Assembly: GCA_900769355.1 (NCBI GenBank)
Contig: CAAGGG010000015.1
Location: forward strand, 16,286-80,285
Reading direction: 5' to 3'
Length of the DNA stretch: 64,000 nt
Origin: Candidatus Gastranaerophilales bacterium
GTDB lineage: Bacteria > Cyanobacteriota > Vampirovibrionia > Gastranaerophilales > Gastranaerophilaceae
The position numbers were made by a program, and so were the translations under genes. Positions 1 through 9,079 of the stretch are shown in pieces. Under the pieces are notes generated by a model. That model was not told the DNA's origin and searched no databases. It saw nothing but the letters and a program-made list of their open reading frames with translations. The first letter of the stretch is position 1. Every line of letters begins with the position of its first letter.

Positions 1-2
1 AT

Positions 3-452
3 AAAAATTTCAATGGGGAAATCCACATTTCTCTTGGAATGACAACGAAAAAGGAAGAGGAAATTATTTTTTCTTCTATTGTTAAAAATCGAAAAAATCT
101 GGTGTTTTATGCTTGTACAAGTGCATATCCCGTTAAATCAGGAGATATTTGCTTGTTGGAAATTCCTCGTCTTAAAGAAAAATATGGCAAATCTGTTAAA
201 GCTGTTGGGTTCTCAGGGCATCATGAAGGAATTTTGTACGACACCGCTGCGGTTGCGCTTGGTGCTGAATATGTCGAAAGACATTTTACACTTGATAAAA
301 AACTCAAAGGAACAGATCAAGTAATTAGTCTTATGCCGGACGAGTTTTTGGAACTTTCAAAGAATATAAAATTGATTTCAAAAGATCTTACGTTGAAATC
401 GCCTGAGATTTTGAAATGTGAAGAATCTTGCAGAAAGAGGTATAATAAATGA
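3..452 (+). CDS. neuB: NeuB-family sialic acid synthase, C-terminal part (5' end outside window)
   Basis: The frame is open from the window edge, so this is the 3' part of a longer gene; the in-frame ATG at 39 is internal. Visible are the end of the NeuB TIM barrel: GMTTKKEE near the start, then YACTSAYPV, VGFSGHHEG, AVALGAEYVERHFTLD and GTDQVISLMPDEF, which match the conserved strands of N-acetylneuraminate/legionaminate synthases (condensation of a ManNAc-type sugar with phosphoenolpyruvate). The protein stops about 30 residues after the barrel and I see no C-terminal SAF (antifreeze-like) domain, which canonical NeuB proteins have. The stop codon overlaps the neuA start in an ATGA (449-452), indicating translational coupling. 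The exact sugar cannot be told from this fragment. Confidence 0.85.
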   Translation, partial: KNFNGEIHISLGMTTKKEEEIIFSSIVKNRKNLVFYACTSAYPVKSGDICLLEIPRLKEKYGKSVKAVGFSGHHEGILYDTAAVALGAEYVERHFTLDKKLKGTDQVISLMPDEFLELSKNIKLISKDLTLKSPEILKCEESCRKRYNK

Positions 453-1588
453 CGATAACATTTTTTGTTCCGGCACGAGGTGGTTCAAAGGGGATTAAGG
501 ATAAAAATGTTACTTTGCTTTGTGGAAAACCTCTGATTTACTGGGTTTTGAACGCGTTAGAAAAATCCGATTATGCTGATAAAAATATTGTTGTTGCAAC
601 TGATTCTGAAAAAATTAAGCAAACGGTATTGAATTTTGGTTTTTCTGATGTTCAGGTTTATGACAGAAATATTGTTAATGCGCAAGATACGTCAACAACA
701 ATTGATGTTGTTTTGGAATATATTGAGGCGAAGAAGCTTGCTGATGAAAACCTTTTCTGTGTCGTGCAGGCGACCTCTCCTCTTCTTCAAGAATGTGATG
801 TGAATGGATTTATAAAAAATTTTTTGGAAAACGATTGCGAGTCGTCTTTTTCTGGGGTTGAATTTCCTCGGATTTGTTGGACTGGCGATGGTGTACCTAT
901 TTGTCACGATTGGAAAGTTCGAAAACGTAGACAAGATACGTCAAAACACGTAGTTGTTGAAAATGGTGCAATGTATATAAATTCTGTCAAAAATATTAGA
1001 AATAATCAAAGTTTGCTGTGCCCAAAGGTTTTGCCGTATATTATGCCTTATGAAACTATTGTTGAAATTGATGAACCAACCGATTTGGTTAAGGCCGAAG
1101 AATTATTGAAAAAACGAGTTCGCCCGAATTTGCAAGATTATAAGCTGTTTTTGATGGATTGTGATGGGGTTTTGACTGATGGCGGAATGTATTACGGCAA
1201 GAACGGCGAGGCTCTGAAAAAATTCAATACTCTTGACGGTGCAGGAATTTCAATTATTCAAAAAAGTGGACTAATTCCTATGATTGTAACTGGTGAAAGT
1301 TCAAAATTTGCAATTGAGCGTGCTAAAAAACTCGGTATTGAGTGCTTTTCTGGGGTAAAAGACAAATTGGTATGTGTAAAAGAAATTGCAAAAAAATATA
1401 ATACTGATTTAAAAAATATTGTTTATATCGGAGATGATTTGAATGACTTTGAGGTTATTCAAAATGTCGGATTTTCGGCTTGCCCTTCTTCTGCGCAGAA
1501 AATAATTAAGAAAAATGTGAATTATATAACATACCTAAAAGGTGGCGAAGGGGCTGTTCGCGAACTTGTGGATTTCTTAATCTCCTGA
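449..1588 (+). CDS. neuA: CMP-sialic acid synthetase fused to a KdsC-like HAD phosphatase
   Basis: Residues 1 to about 220 are a cytidylyltransferase that activates a nonulosonic acid with CTP: PARGGSKGI nucleotide-binding loop at 8-16, VVATDSEKI near 48-56, VQATSPLL, and ENGAMYIN. Residues about 231-379 are a HAD phosphatase of the KdsC type with all motifs: D237 and D239 in MDCDGVLTDGG, IVTGESS near 279-285, K304/K306 in GVKDKL, and GDDLND at 328-333. The phosphatase therefore looks active, unlike the vertebrate CMAS C-terminal domain. It could dephosphorylate a sialic acid 9-phosphate before CMP activation. Coupled to neuB by a 4-base overlap. About 190 bases after it hold no gene before the next promoter region. 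Confidence 0.88.
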   Translation: MTITFFVPARGGSKGIKDKNVTLLCGKPLIYWVLNALEKSDYADKNIVVATDSEKIKQTVLNFGFSDVQVYDRNIVNAQDTSTTIDVVLEYIEAKKLADENLFCVVQATSPLLQECDVNGFIKNFLENDCESSFSGVEFPRICWTGDGVPICHDWKVRKRRQDTSKHVVVENGAMYINSVKNIRNNQSLLCPKVLPYIMPYETIVEIDEPTDLVKAEELLKKRVRPNLQDYKLFLMDCDGVLTDGGMYYGKNGEALKKFNTLDGAGISIIQKSGLIPMIVTGESSKFAIERAKKLGIECFSGVKDKLVCVKEIAKKYNTDLKNIVYIGDDLNDFEVIQNVGFSACPSSAQKIIKKNVNYITYLKGGEGAVRELVDFLIS

Positions 1589-1846
1589 AATTGCTTTTCT
1601 TAGCTAGTTCCCTTCAACTAATAAAGAACAAGTGTAGATTTACCATTATTAAAAAATGTAAATTTGCTACTGATGTAATACTTTAGGTTGATGAATTTTT
1701 GTAAAAAGGTGGTATAATATAAGTAGAAAGGTGAATTGAGTTTATAAAAAATAAATATAACATAAGTTTCGCTGCGGGTGCGAGATTGTAATCAGCCGAT
1801 AATTATTTTGTTATATATACAAAATATCAGAAAGGCAGAAAAGAAA

Positions 1847-3478
1847 ATGAGCAACTTACAATTTCAAAACGATTTAGACCGATTGACAGAAGTTTTACCC
1901 GAAAAGGTAAAAAAGCACATCTCTTATGAAAAAATGGAAGATGTAATTGAAATTGTCTTGGATATTGGCAGAACCCCAGAAATTCGTCACGCCGGCGGAA
2001 AGATTGAGTATCTTGGTGACGAGTTTGTGACTGATGAAGATATAAATTATATTACTAGTCGAATTCAAGAATTTACATCGGATAACCGTTCAGGAATCCC
2101 CGGAACTCTTCACCGTATAAGTGCAATCCGAAACAGACAGGGCAAGGTTATAGGTTTGACTTGCCGTATTGGTCGTGTTGTAACAGGTACGATTGCTTGT
2201 ATAAAAGATATTTGTATGATGAACAAAAGTATTTTGTTCCTCGGACGTCCCGGTGTTGGTAAAACGACAAAATTAAGAGAAATTTCTCGTCTTGTAGCTG
2301 ACGAACTGGGAAAACGAGTTGTAATTGTAGATACTTCAAATGAAATTGCGGGTGATGGTGATACTCCGCACCCTGCAATCGGGCATGCACGTCGTATGCA
2401 AGTTACTCAGCCCGAGTTTCAGAAGGATATTATGATTGAGGCGGTTGAAAATCACACCCCTGAAGTTATCGTTGTCGATGAAATTGGTACAGAGGCAGAA
2501 GCGCAAGCCGCACGTACCATAGCAGAACGTGGGGTTATGTTGATTGCAACCGCTCACGGTAATAGTTTGGAAAACCTTATCAAAAACCCGACATTGTCGG
2601 ATTTGGTCGGAGGAATTCAATCCGTTACCTTGGGTGATGATGAGGCGAAACGAAGAGCTTCCCAAAAAACAGTTTTGGAGCGTGAAAAACAACCGACTTT
2701 TGATGTAGTAATTGAAATTTTAGATAGAAATACTCTTGCGGTATACAAAGATACGGCAGAAGCGGTTGATTATATTTTGAGGGGGTGGCCGATTAGACCT
2801 GAAATCAGAAAGGTCGACAAATCTTATGAGGGTGAAATTCCTCCGCAAAGCCAGCCAAAATCCGAGCCGTCGATTTCTGATATCCCAAAAGAAATAAACA
2901 AATTGGAACAAAAAATTCAGCCAGAGCATAACACTGACAGCTTAAAGTTTTCGTTCTCAAGACAAAAATATGTTGATGATGTAAAAGGATTTAAGAAGAT
3001 TTATCTTTATGCGGTTTCAAGAACGATTGTGGAAAAAGTAATCGAACGCTTGAATTTGAACGCAGAAATTACTCGAAACCTCGATGAGGCGGATATTGTT
3101 ATTGCGCACAAAAACTTTATCAAAGGTGGAGCAAAGGTTTTGAGTACTGCAAACGATTACAGATTGCAGATATTTTATGTAAAAACAAATTCAATGGCGC
3201 AAATTCAAAAAGTTTTGAAAGAGGCATTACAGATAACAGAAGCATCTGAAACTCTTTGCGGATATTATGATGATGCAGAAAGAGCTTTGGACGAGGCAAA
3301 AGCTGCTATAAATAAAATTCTTGCCGGAACAGAATCTGTTGAATTGCAACCTCAAAATCAACATATCAGAAAGCTTCAACACGAACTTGTAGAACAACAC
3401 AATATGACGAGCAAGTCGATTGGCGAAGGCACAAATAGACATTTGAGAATAGTTGGCGGAAAAGATTATCATAATTAA
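1847..3478 (+). CDS. Ycf45/SpoIIIAA-like AAA ATPase with C-terminal R3H domain
   Basis: A 543-residue protein related to the cyanobacterial and plastid Ycf45 family. Walker A GRPGVGKTT is at about 133-141 and a Walker B segment (VIVVDEIGTEAEA) near 206-218, in the SpoIIIAA-like ATPase domain; the far C-terminus has the R3H single-stranded nucleic acid binding pattern RKLQHELVEQ...SKSIGEG, with the R-x3-H core. The frame extends upstream to a GTG at 1778, but the ATG at 1847 is preceded by AGAAAGG and is the better start. A TATAAT box at 1713-1718 is a possible promoter. The role in this lineage is unknown; nucleic acid remodelling is inferred. It is one of the better clues to cyanobacterial ancestry. 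Confidence 0.82.
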   Translation: MSNLQFQNDLDRLTEVLPEKVKKHISYEKMEDVIEIVLDIGRTPEIRHAGGKIEYLGDEFVTDEDINYITSRIQEFTSDNRSGIPGTLHRISAIRNRQGKVIGLTCRIGRVVTGTIACIKDICMMNKSILFLGRPGVGKTTKLREISRLVADELGKRVVIVDTSNEIAGDGDTPHPAIGHARRMQVTQPEFQKDIMIEAVENHTPEVIVVDEIGTEAEAQAARTIAERGVMLIATAHGNSLENLIKNPTLSDLVGGIQSVTLGDDEAKRRASQKTVLEREKQPTFDVVIEILDRNTLAVYKDTAEAVDYILRGWPIRPEIRKVDKSYEGEIPPQSQPKSEPSISDIPKEINKLEQKIQPEHNTDSLKFSFSRQKYVDDVKGFKKIYLYAVSRTIVEKVIERLNLNAEITRNLDEADIVIAHKNFIKGGAKVLSTANDYRLQIFYVKTNSMAQIQKVLKEALQITEASETLCGYYDDAERALDEAKAAINKILAGTESVELQPQNQHIRKLQHELVEQHNMTSKSIGEGTNRHLRIVGGKDYHN

Positions 3479-3577
3479 GATACTAAGAATTTAGAAGACG
3501 ATAAGACGCTAAGACGATAAGTTCGTTACAACAAATAAAATATTATCGTCATATTCATATATTGGTAAAAAGTTCCT

Positions 3578-3656
3578 GTAGGTCGGGGTACCCACCCCGA
3601 CATCATGAATTGTAATTTTAATTTTTTACGATGGCGGGATAGGTATCCCGCCCTAC
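3578..3656. repeat. Inverted pair of REP palindromes
   Basis: Two units face each other: gtaggtcggggtacccaccc at 3578 (to 3601) and, in opposite orientation, a unit at 3633-3656 that begins ggcgggataggtatcccgcc and ends with the reverse of the GTAG tetranucleotide. The tetranucleotide-plus-hairpin form and head-to-head pairing match REP/BIME elements, and the units resemble those flanking the transposase gene at 42915. Confidence 0.85.
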
Positions 3657-3682
3657 TTTACTAGTTTATTAAGTTTAGCATA

Positions 3683-3709
3683 GACTCCGGATCGTAGTCC
3701 GGAGTGACA
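3683..3709. repeat. REP family 2 (actccgga...tccggagt)
   Basis: Palindrome GACTCCGGA-TCGTAG-TCCGGAGTGACA. Identical 27-base copies lie at 17990-18016 and 37146-37172, all in gene-free gaps. Confidence 0.9.
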
Positions 3710-3965
3710 TTTACGGTGAAGTTGTTTTGCGAAAATTGCAACTACTTTCGTCGTCATTCTGAAAAGACAGAAAATCTAGCGAACAGCGTAGATTTTCGTC
3801 TTATTCAGAATCTAATTAATCCAATCTCCCACTACTAAAAAACAATAACAACTATCCCGAAATGAACTTATTCACCTATTCACTTATTTTCTTACCCACT
3901 TTTATTCAATTGTAACGAAATGTAAAAATAAGTTTAAAATTGCCTCAAATCCAGTCATAATGCCT

Positions 3966-3985
3966 CTATGCTATGCTATGCTATG
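3966..3985 (+). repeat. TATGC x4 tandem repeat
   Basis: Four perfect 5-base TATGC units in the leader of the gene at 4064. Each unit carries an ATG, and the ATG at 3968 reads in frame into the downstream gene, so copy-number change would alter which ATG is in frame. Confidence 0.85.
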
Positions 3986-4063
3986 CTGGGCGGGGCACTA
4001 TGTCAATCTTTTCGACCTGCATGTTTTCATGAATATGTAGGTAAAATTGAAAGGAAGTCGAAC

Positions 4064-5059
4064 ATGGTAGCAGTGAATTTGACGGCAGTATCAGCTGATT
4101 TCGCTAGAAATTATATGAGAAGCAATCCAAATGCAACCGAACAAGATTTACAGGTTGGTTTAAGAAATCATTTACAAGAATTAAAGAAAAATGGTGAAAA
4201 AATTTCGAATAAGCAAATTGCGCAAACCAATGCGAATGTAGGTGAGCTATATAAAGCTACATCTGCTGAAATAAAGGGGGCATTGCTTCCAAATATTTCT
4301 GCAACGACAGAAAATGCTGTTCATGGGTTAAATACTCAACAAGCACATGTTTCTTATCCCAAATACAATGCTCATTTAGCTGCGGATCATCATTATGAAG
4401 ATTTGACAGGGTTGAGCAAAAAAGCAAGAACAAATTTACACAAAAGGAATTTTGCTGATGCAAAAGCTGCATTTGGAGATGACGCTTACCAAGAATGGTT
4501 AAAAGAAAACCATCCGGAATTGGTAGAGCCAGAAACTACAAAGCCTGTTTCAAACAAACAAAATAAAAAAGAGGCTAATGCAAATTATCAAAGTTCTGAA
4601 AAACGAAAAGCTGCCAAGAAGCAAGCGGAAATAAAATCGCAAGAAGAACATAGAAATTCAAGATCCACCAAAACAACAAGAAATGCAGAATATTGTACTT
4701 CGCAAGGTGTTATGACCAAACCGGCTAAAAAGCAATATAATTCAGTAGGTAGGACTCTTGACGGTAGTATCAATATTTCTATTAATGAAGAAGCAAATTC
4801 AACATTGAAAAAGATGAAAGAATATTATCAAGGTTTGGAAGCTGCTGCATCAGCACCTAAACCATCGGTGCCAAAACCAAAAACTATCACTTCAACAGGT
4901 AGCACAGTTGAACAGGTAGTTAAAAGTGTTGAAAAAGAATTGAAAGGAAACGGACTTGCTTGGGTTACAGCTATTGGAGTTGGCGTAATGGGGCTTGTTG
5001 GGATTGCCAATATGTTGAAAAAAGATTCACATCAAAAAGAAATGAATGAAGTAGCGTAG
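4064..5059 (+). CDS. Unknown protein with one C-terminal membrane segment
   Basis: 331 residues, family not recognised. The ATG at 4064 is chosen over the upstream in-frame ATG at 3968 because GAAAGGAAG precedes it at Shine-Dalgarno distance. The middle (about 155-250) is lysine/glutamine/serine rich and low in complexity (NKQNKKEANANYQSSEKRK), followed by a proline/lysine spacer (PKPSVPKPK) and one hydrophobic segment, TAIGVGVMGLVGIANML, close to the C-terminus. No signal peptide. The leader contains ATGTTTTCATG, shared with the gene at 54365 and partly with 26948. Followed after 61 bases by another unknown gene, perhaps co-transcribed. Confidence 0.75.
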   Translation: MVAVNLTAVSADFARNYMRSNPNATEQDLQVGLRNHLQELKKNGEKISNKQIAQTNANVGELYKATSAEIKGALLPNISATTENAVHGLNTQQAHVSYPKYNAHLAADHHYEDLTGLSKKARTNLHKRNFADAKAAFGDDAYQEWLKENHPELVEPETTKPVSNKQNKKEANANYQSSEKRKAAKKQAEIKSQEEHRNSRSTKTTRNAEYCTSQGVMTKPAKKQYNSVGRTLDGSINISINEEANSTLKKMKEYYQGLEAAASAPKPSVPKPKTITSTGSTVEQVVKSVEKELKGNGLAWVTAIGVGVMGLVGIANMLKKDSHQKEMNEVA

Positions 5060-5120
5060 ATAAAAATGTTACAAATAAATATAAGTAATAGTAAAAGTAA
5101 AAAAGAAAAGGAGAAAATTT

Positions 5121-5840
5121 ATGTCAGTAGCATCAGTTATGGGAAAAGTAGTTAAAACAATTTCGAAAATGGAAGGTTCTGCCGGAAAGGTTACATTGAG
5201 TCCAAAACAAGTTGAACTAATGGCAGGGCAAAATGGAAAAGCTGTATCTAAGCTTATGTCAGATTTGGGGGCATCTCACGTTGATGTTGCTTATAAAGCA
5301 AAATCAAATTATGCAATTGCCGGTTTGAAATTGAGAAATGGCGAAAATGTCGTAGGCAGTGGAGCTATTTCTATCCAAAATCCAGGAACTCAAAATACTG
5401 TTATAAAATACAGATCTTCTGTTGGTGAAAATGGTAAAGTGTTGACATCAAATGGTTTTGTCGATGCTGGGGTTCCAGCTGACAGTAGAGATATTGCGTT
5501 TTCAATGTCTAGAAAAGGTGACAATATCGCCGCAGATGTTGCTATTGGCAAAACTGCTGCTAGTCATGTTCAAGCAAATGAAGCAGGTTTGAGAGAATTG
5601 GCAAGTGATTTGCCGGAAGGTGAAAAAGTAATCTCAAAAATGGATAAAGGTCATTGGACATTGCAACAGAAAATGGACGAAGGCTTACAAATGGTACGTA
5701 GAGCTCTTCAAGGAAAAGGTGAAAAGGTTGCGCAAGACTCTAATGCCAATAAAATTGCAAAATTTGTTGACAAAAGTGAATTTGCAAAAGCCTCAAATGA
5801 TGTAGATCTAAGTAAATTCAAAGAATTCAAAAAATTCTAA
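5121..5840 (+). CDS. Unknown soluble protein
   Basis: 239 residues with a clear Shine-Dalgarno (AAAAGGAG) before the ATG. I do not recognise the family. No signal peptide or membrane segment; N-terminal half is rich in G, S and K with beta-type stretches (KSNYAIAGLKLRNGENVVGS), the C-terminal half is helical and charged (GEKVISKMDKGHWTLQQKMDEG). It follows the unknown membrane-anchored protein and ends just before a REP-like hairpin with a T run that would serve as terminator. Probably a lineage-specific protein. Confidence 0.75.
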   Translation: MSVASVMGKVVKTISKMEGSAGKVTLSPKQVELMAGQNGKAVSKLMSDLGASHVDVAYKAKSNYAIAGLKLRNGENVVGSGAISIQNPGTQNTVIKYRSSVGENGKVLTSNGFVDAGVPADSRDIAFSMSRKGDNIAADVAIGKTAASHVQANEAGLRELASDLPEGEKVISKMDKGHWTLQQKMDEGLQMVRRALQGKGEKVAQDSNANKIAKFVDKSEFAKASNDVDLSKFKEFKKF

Positions 5841-5879
5841 TATTACAAATAGGACTTTAAAATAGCAAGATATAAAAGT

Positions 5880-5908
5880 GGGTTGGGCGTACTTGCCCAA
5901 CCCTTTTT
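5880..5908 (+). terminator. Hairpin terminator formed by a TTGGGC-type palindrome
   Basis: Nine-base stem GGGTTGGGC / GCCCAACCC with a six-base loop, followed by TTTTT. The same palindrome core (GTTGGGC-N6-GCCCAAC) recurs at 10075-10094, so a dispersed repeat seems to have been used as a terminator. Confidence 0.75.
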
Positions 5909-5981
5909 AATAGAATGGAAAAGCTCCACCAGCATCATAAATAAAAAGAAGTCGGTTAGGCGGCATTTCCTAACAAATGTC

Positions 5982-6113
5982 TTAATTCTTTTCGTTTTTT
6001 GCGAGTTCTTTATCTTGTTTATGCATTTTGTACATAGCATAAAATATATAACCAATAAATATAAATACTGCTGTGTGACTTAAAATATCTAACATTTTCT
6101 CCATTGTTTTCAT
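5982..6113 (-). CDS. Candidate 43-residue single-pass membrane protein
   Basis: Below usual ORF cut-offs. Reads MKTMEKMLDILSHTAVFIF, then GYIFYAMYKMHKQDKELAKN and a short tail: one hydrophobic helix (about 13-27) followed by a basic, charged C-terminus, a typical small membrane protein layout. No strong Shine-Dalgarno; in-frame ATGs at codons 1, 4 and 7 are all possible starts. It lies downstream of the ppdK terminator on the same strand. Compare the better supported small protein at 24862. Confidence 0.4.
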   Translation of the reverse strand: MKTMEKMLDILSHTAVFIFIGYIFYAMYKMHKQDKELAKNEKN

Positions 6114-6147
6114 ATTATGATATTTTCTGAAAAATAGTGCAATAAAT

Positions 6148-6180
6148 AAAACAGACGAGATAATTTACCTCGTCTGTTTT
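6148..6180 (-). terminator. Intrinsic terminator after ppdK
   Basis: Perfect 12-base stem AAAACAGACGAG / CTCGTCTGTTTT with a 9-base loop; U-rich on either strand, so possibly bidirectional. Sits about 55 bases beyond the ppdK stop. Confidence 0.85.
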
Positions 6181-6235
6181 TAGCTGTTTTGTTTAGTCGT
6201 TCCTGCTCCTAAAGGTCGGGTTAAGCGGCACGCTC

Positions 6236-8914
6236 CTATTTGCAACCTAGTGGTAATGAGATGTCCTTGGATTGTTTGAACTCAATTACCGCTTGAGCTG
6301 CTGCAAGACGAGCTTGTGGAACTCTGAATGGAGAGCAAGAAACGTAGTTCAAGCCAATTCTGTGGCAGAATTTTACTGATGCCGGATCTCCACCGTGTTC
6401 TCCACAGATGCCGCGTTTTAGGTGTGGACGAACTTTTAGAGCTTTGTCGAGTGCTATTTTCATTAGTTGTCCAACGCCTTCTTGGTCAAGTGTTGAGAAT
6501 GGGTTAGCCGGAAGGATTTTTTGTTCTACATAGTTTTGTAGGAATTTGCCTTCTGCATCATCTCTTGAGAAGCCGAAAGTCATCTGAGTCAAGTCGTTTG
6601 TGCCGAATGAGAAAAATTCTGCATATTCAGCAATTTGATCTGCTGTCAGTGCAGCACGAGGAATTTCAATCATTGTGCCGAACATGTAGTCAACTCTGAC
6701 GCCTTTTTCGTCCATAACTTCATTTGCAACACGTTCTAGAACTTCTTTTACGGTTTTAAGCTCGTTTACGTGCCCTACAAGCGGAATCATAATTTCCGGC
6801 TTAACGTCTAATCCTTCTTTTTTCAAGTCGCAAGCTGCATAGAAGATTGCACGAACTTGCATTTCGTTGATTTCAGGATATGTAAGACCAAGACGACAAC
6901 CTCTAAGCCCCATCATTGGGTTAGATTCAGACATTGCTTCGACGATGTTTAGAAGTTTTTCGTCCTCTTTGTAATCTTCGCCTTTCGCTTTTTTAGTTGC
7001 AACTTTTGCAATAAGTTCTTCTTTGTCAGGCAAGAATTCGTGAAGAGGTGGGTCAAGAAGTCTGATTGTCATTGATTTGTCGCCTAATGCTTTAAACATA
7101 GCGTGAAAATCGCTGTATTGCATAGGAAGCAAGTGTTCCAGAGCTTCTTTTCGAGCTTCCGGAGTGCCTGCAATAATCATTTTTTGAACCCAAGGAAGTC
7201 TTTCAGGATCCATAAACATATGTTCTGTTCTGCAAAGTCCAACACCTTCTGCTCCAAGTTCCAGAGCTTTTGCAACGTCAGCCGGTGTATCTGCGTTTGC
7301 ACGAACGCCTAATAATTTGATATCGTCAACCCATTCAAACAATTTTTTGAAATTGTCGTCCATTGTAGGCGGTACAAGATGAATTGCGCCGTCCATAACT
7401 TCGCCAGTGCCACCGTCTAGTGAGATTACGTCGTTTTTGTGGTAAACAGTGCCGTCGCCAGCTGTTAGGGTTTCGTTTTTAAGGTCGATTGAAAGGTCTT
7501 CACAACCTGCTACGCAAGGTTTTCCCATACCTTTTGCAACAACTGCTGCGTGAGATGTCATTCCACCACGAAGAGTCAAAACACCTTGTGACTCAATCAT
7601 ACCGTGAATATCGTCAGGGCAAGTTTCAATTCTTACCAAGATAACTTTTTCGCCAGCTTTGCCTCGTTCAGCAGCTTCTTCAGTGTCAAAAACGATTTTA
7701 CCGACTGCTGCTCCCGGGGACGCTGCGAGACCTTGTGCGATTTTGTGCGCTTCTTTTTTAGCTTTCGGGTCAAAGTCCGGAAGTAGTACTTGATAAAGTT
7801 GGTTTGCATCAACAAGCTCTACTGCTCTTTCTTTGTCTATGATGCCTTCTTCGCACATTTCAACGGCAATTCTGACTGATGCTTTTGCAGTTCTTTTTCC
7901 GTTACGAGTTTGCAAAATCCACAATTTACCTCTTTCGATTGTGAATTCCATATCTTGAACATCTTTGTAGCCTTTTTCAAGTTTTTTAGCGATGTCAACG
8001 TATTGCTTGTAAAGTTCAGGCATTTCGTGTTCAAGTTCTGCGATAGGTTTTGGAGTTCTGATGCCTGCAACAACGTCTTCACCCTGAGCGTTGGTTAGAT
8101 ATTCCCCATAGAACTTGTTTTCGCCTGTTGACGGGTTTCTTGTGAAAGAAACACCTGTCGCACAATCGTCACCCATGTTGCCGAACACCATTGTTTGAAC
8201 GTTTACGGCTGTTCCGTAGTTGTGGTCAATTTTGTAATGTTCTCTGTATGCAACGGCACGTGGAATATTCCATGAGCGGAATACGGCTTCAATTGATTCT
8301 TCAAGTTGAACGTACGGATCTTGCGGAAAATCTTTGCCTGTTTCTTTTTTGATTAAGTCTTTGTAAGGTTGAATTAAAGATTTCCAGTCGTCTGCGGTTA
8401 GGTCTGTATCTGATTTGTAGCCTTTTTCTTCTTTGATTTTGTCCAGATAATCTTCAAATTTTTGTCTGTCGATTTCCCAAGCTACAGAGCCAAACATTGT
8501 CAAAAATCTTCTATATGAGTCGAAACAAAATCTCGGATTTTTTGTTAGTTTTATCATACCTTCAACAGTTTGGTCGTTTAAACCCAGGTTAAGAATTGTT
8601 TCCATCATTCCTGGCATTGAAAGTCTGGCACCTGAACGAACAGAAACCAAAAGCGGATTTTCAGCATCTCCAAACTTTTTCCCTGCTTGTTTTTCAACAG
8701 TTGCAAGAGCTTCACGAACTTCGTTCATAAGTCCTGTAGGCATTTTGTTGCCATGATTAATGTAGTCCATACAGGTTTCTGTGGTAATTGTAAGCCCCGG
8801 GGGAACTGGCAAACCTAAATTTGTCATTTCTGCAAGGTTAGCACCTTTGCCGCCCAAAAGGTTACGCATATCTGCATTACCCTCTTTGAATAACCATACA
8901 CGTTTTGCGCTCAT
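6236..8914 (-). CDS. ppdK: Pyruvate, phosphate dikinase
   Basis: 892 residues, normal for the family. Interconverts pyruvate + ATP + Pi and phosphoenolpyruvate + AMP + PPi. Starts MSAKRVWLFKEG with the ATP-grasp motif GGKGANLAEM at about 22-31; the swivelling phosphohistidine domain carries GGMTSHAAVVAKGMGKPCVAG (catalytic His in TSHAA); the PEP/pyruvate-binding barrel shows GLCRTEHMFM and ends with GICGEHGGDPASV, containing the catalytic Cys. The frame runs 69 codons further upstream, but the ATG at 8914 has AAAGGAG in front of it and gives the family's usual N-terminus. Alone between a terminator and divergently facing pilin DNA. Points to PPi-dependent, fermentative central metabolism. Confidence 0.97.
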   Translation of the reverse strand: MSAKRVWLFKEGNADMRNLLGGKGANLAEMTNLGLPVPPGLTITTETCMDYINHGNKMPTGLMNEVREALATVEKQAGKKFGDAENPLLVSVRSGARLSMPGMMETILNLGLNDQTVEGMIKLTKNPRFCFDSYRRFLTMFGSVAWEIDRQKFEDYLDKIKEEKGYKSDTDLTADDWKSLIQPYKDLIKKETGKDFPQDPYVQLEESIEAVFRSWNIPRAVAYREHYKIDHNYGTAVNVQTMVFGNMGDDCATGVSFTRNPSTGENKFYGEYLTNAQGEDVVAGIRTPKPIAELEHEMPELYKQYVDIAKKLEKGYKDVQDMEFTIERGKLWILQTRNGKRTAKASVRIAVEMCEEGIIDKERAVELVDANQLYQVLLPDFDPKAKKEAHKIAQGLAASPGAAVGKIVFDTEEAAERGKAGEKVILVRIETCPDDIHGMIESQGVLTLRGGMTSHAAVVAKGMGKPCVAGCEDLSIDLKNETLTAGDGTVYHKNDVISLDGGTGEVMDGAIHLVPPTMDDNFKKLFEWVDDIKLLGVRANADTPADVAKALELGAEGVGLCRTEHMFMDPERLPWVQKMIIAGTPEARKEALEHLLPMQYSDFHAMFKALGDKSMTIRLLDPPLHEFLPDKEELIAKVATKKAKGEDYKEDEKLLNIVEAMSESNPMMGLRGCRLGLTYPEINEMQVRAIFYAACDLKKEGLDVKPEIMIPLVGHVNELKTVKEVLERVANEVMDEKGVRVDYMFGTMIEIPRAALTADQIAEYAEFFSFGTNDLTQMTFGFSRDDAEGKFLQNYVEQKILPANPFSTLDQEGVGQLMKIALDKALKVRPHLKRGICGEHGGDPASVKFCHRIGLNYVSCSPFRVPQARLAAAQAVIEFKQSKDISLPLGCK

Positions 8915-9079
8915 GTTATTTCTCCTTTCAAATTCATATAATAAACACTTTTGTGCGGTTATTATAACATGAAAAAATGAATAAGTATAGTAATTTTTTA
9001 GATTTTTAATGAAATCTTGAAAAATTTTGAGAAATAAGTTAAAATAGTAGTGTATTAGTTGAAAAAGAGGTTTGTATTT

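Larger units (their letters stand above)
3479..4063. other. Gene-free repeat-rich gap
   Basis: About 585 bases without a credible gene. It holds a paired REP unit (3578-3656), a second REP type (3683-3709), a palindromic repeat of the GTCATTCTGA...TTCAGAATC kind at about 3755-3812, a GACGATAAGACGCTAAG-type direct repeat at about 3496-3530 (related copy after recF at about 17845-17880), and a TATGC tandem array (3966-3985) just before the next gene's leader. Confidence 0.7.

Noticed and set aside
5883..6083. 66-codon ORF on the plus strand
   Set aside because: Starts inside a terminator palindrome, no Shine-Dalgarno, and overlaps a better small ORF on the other strand.
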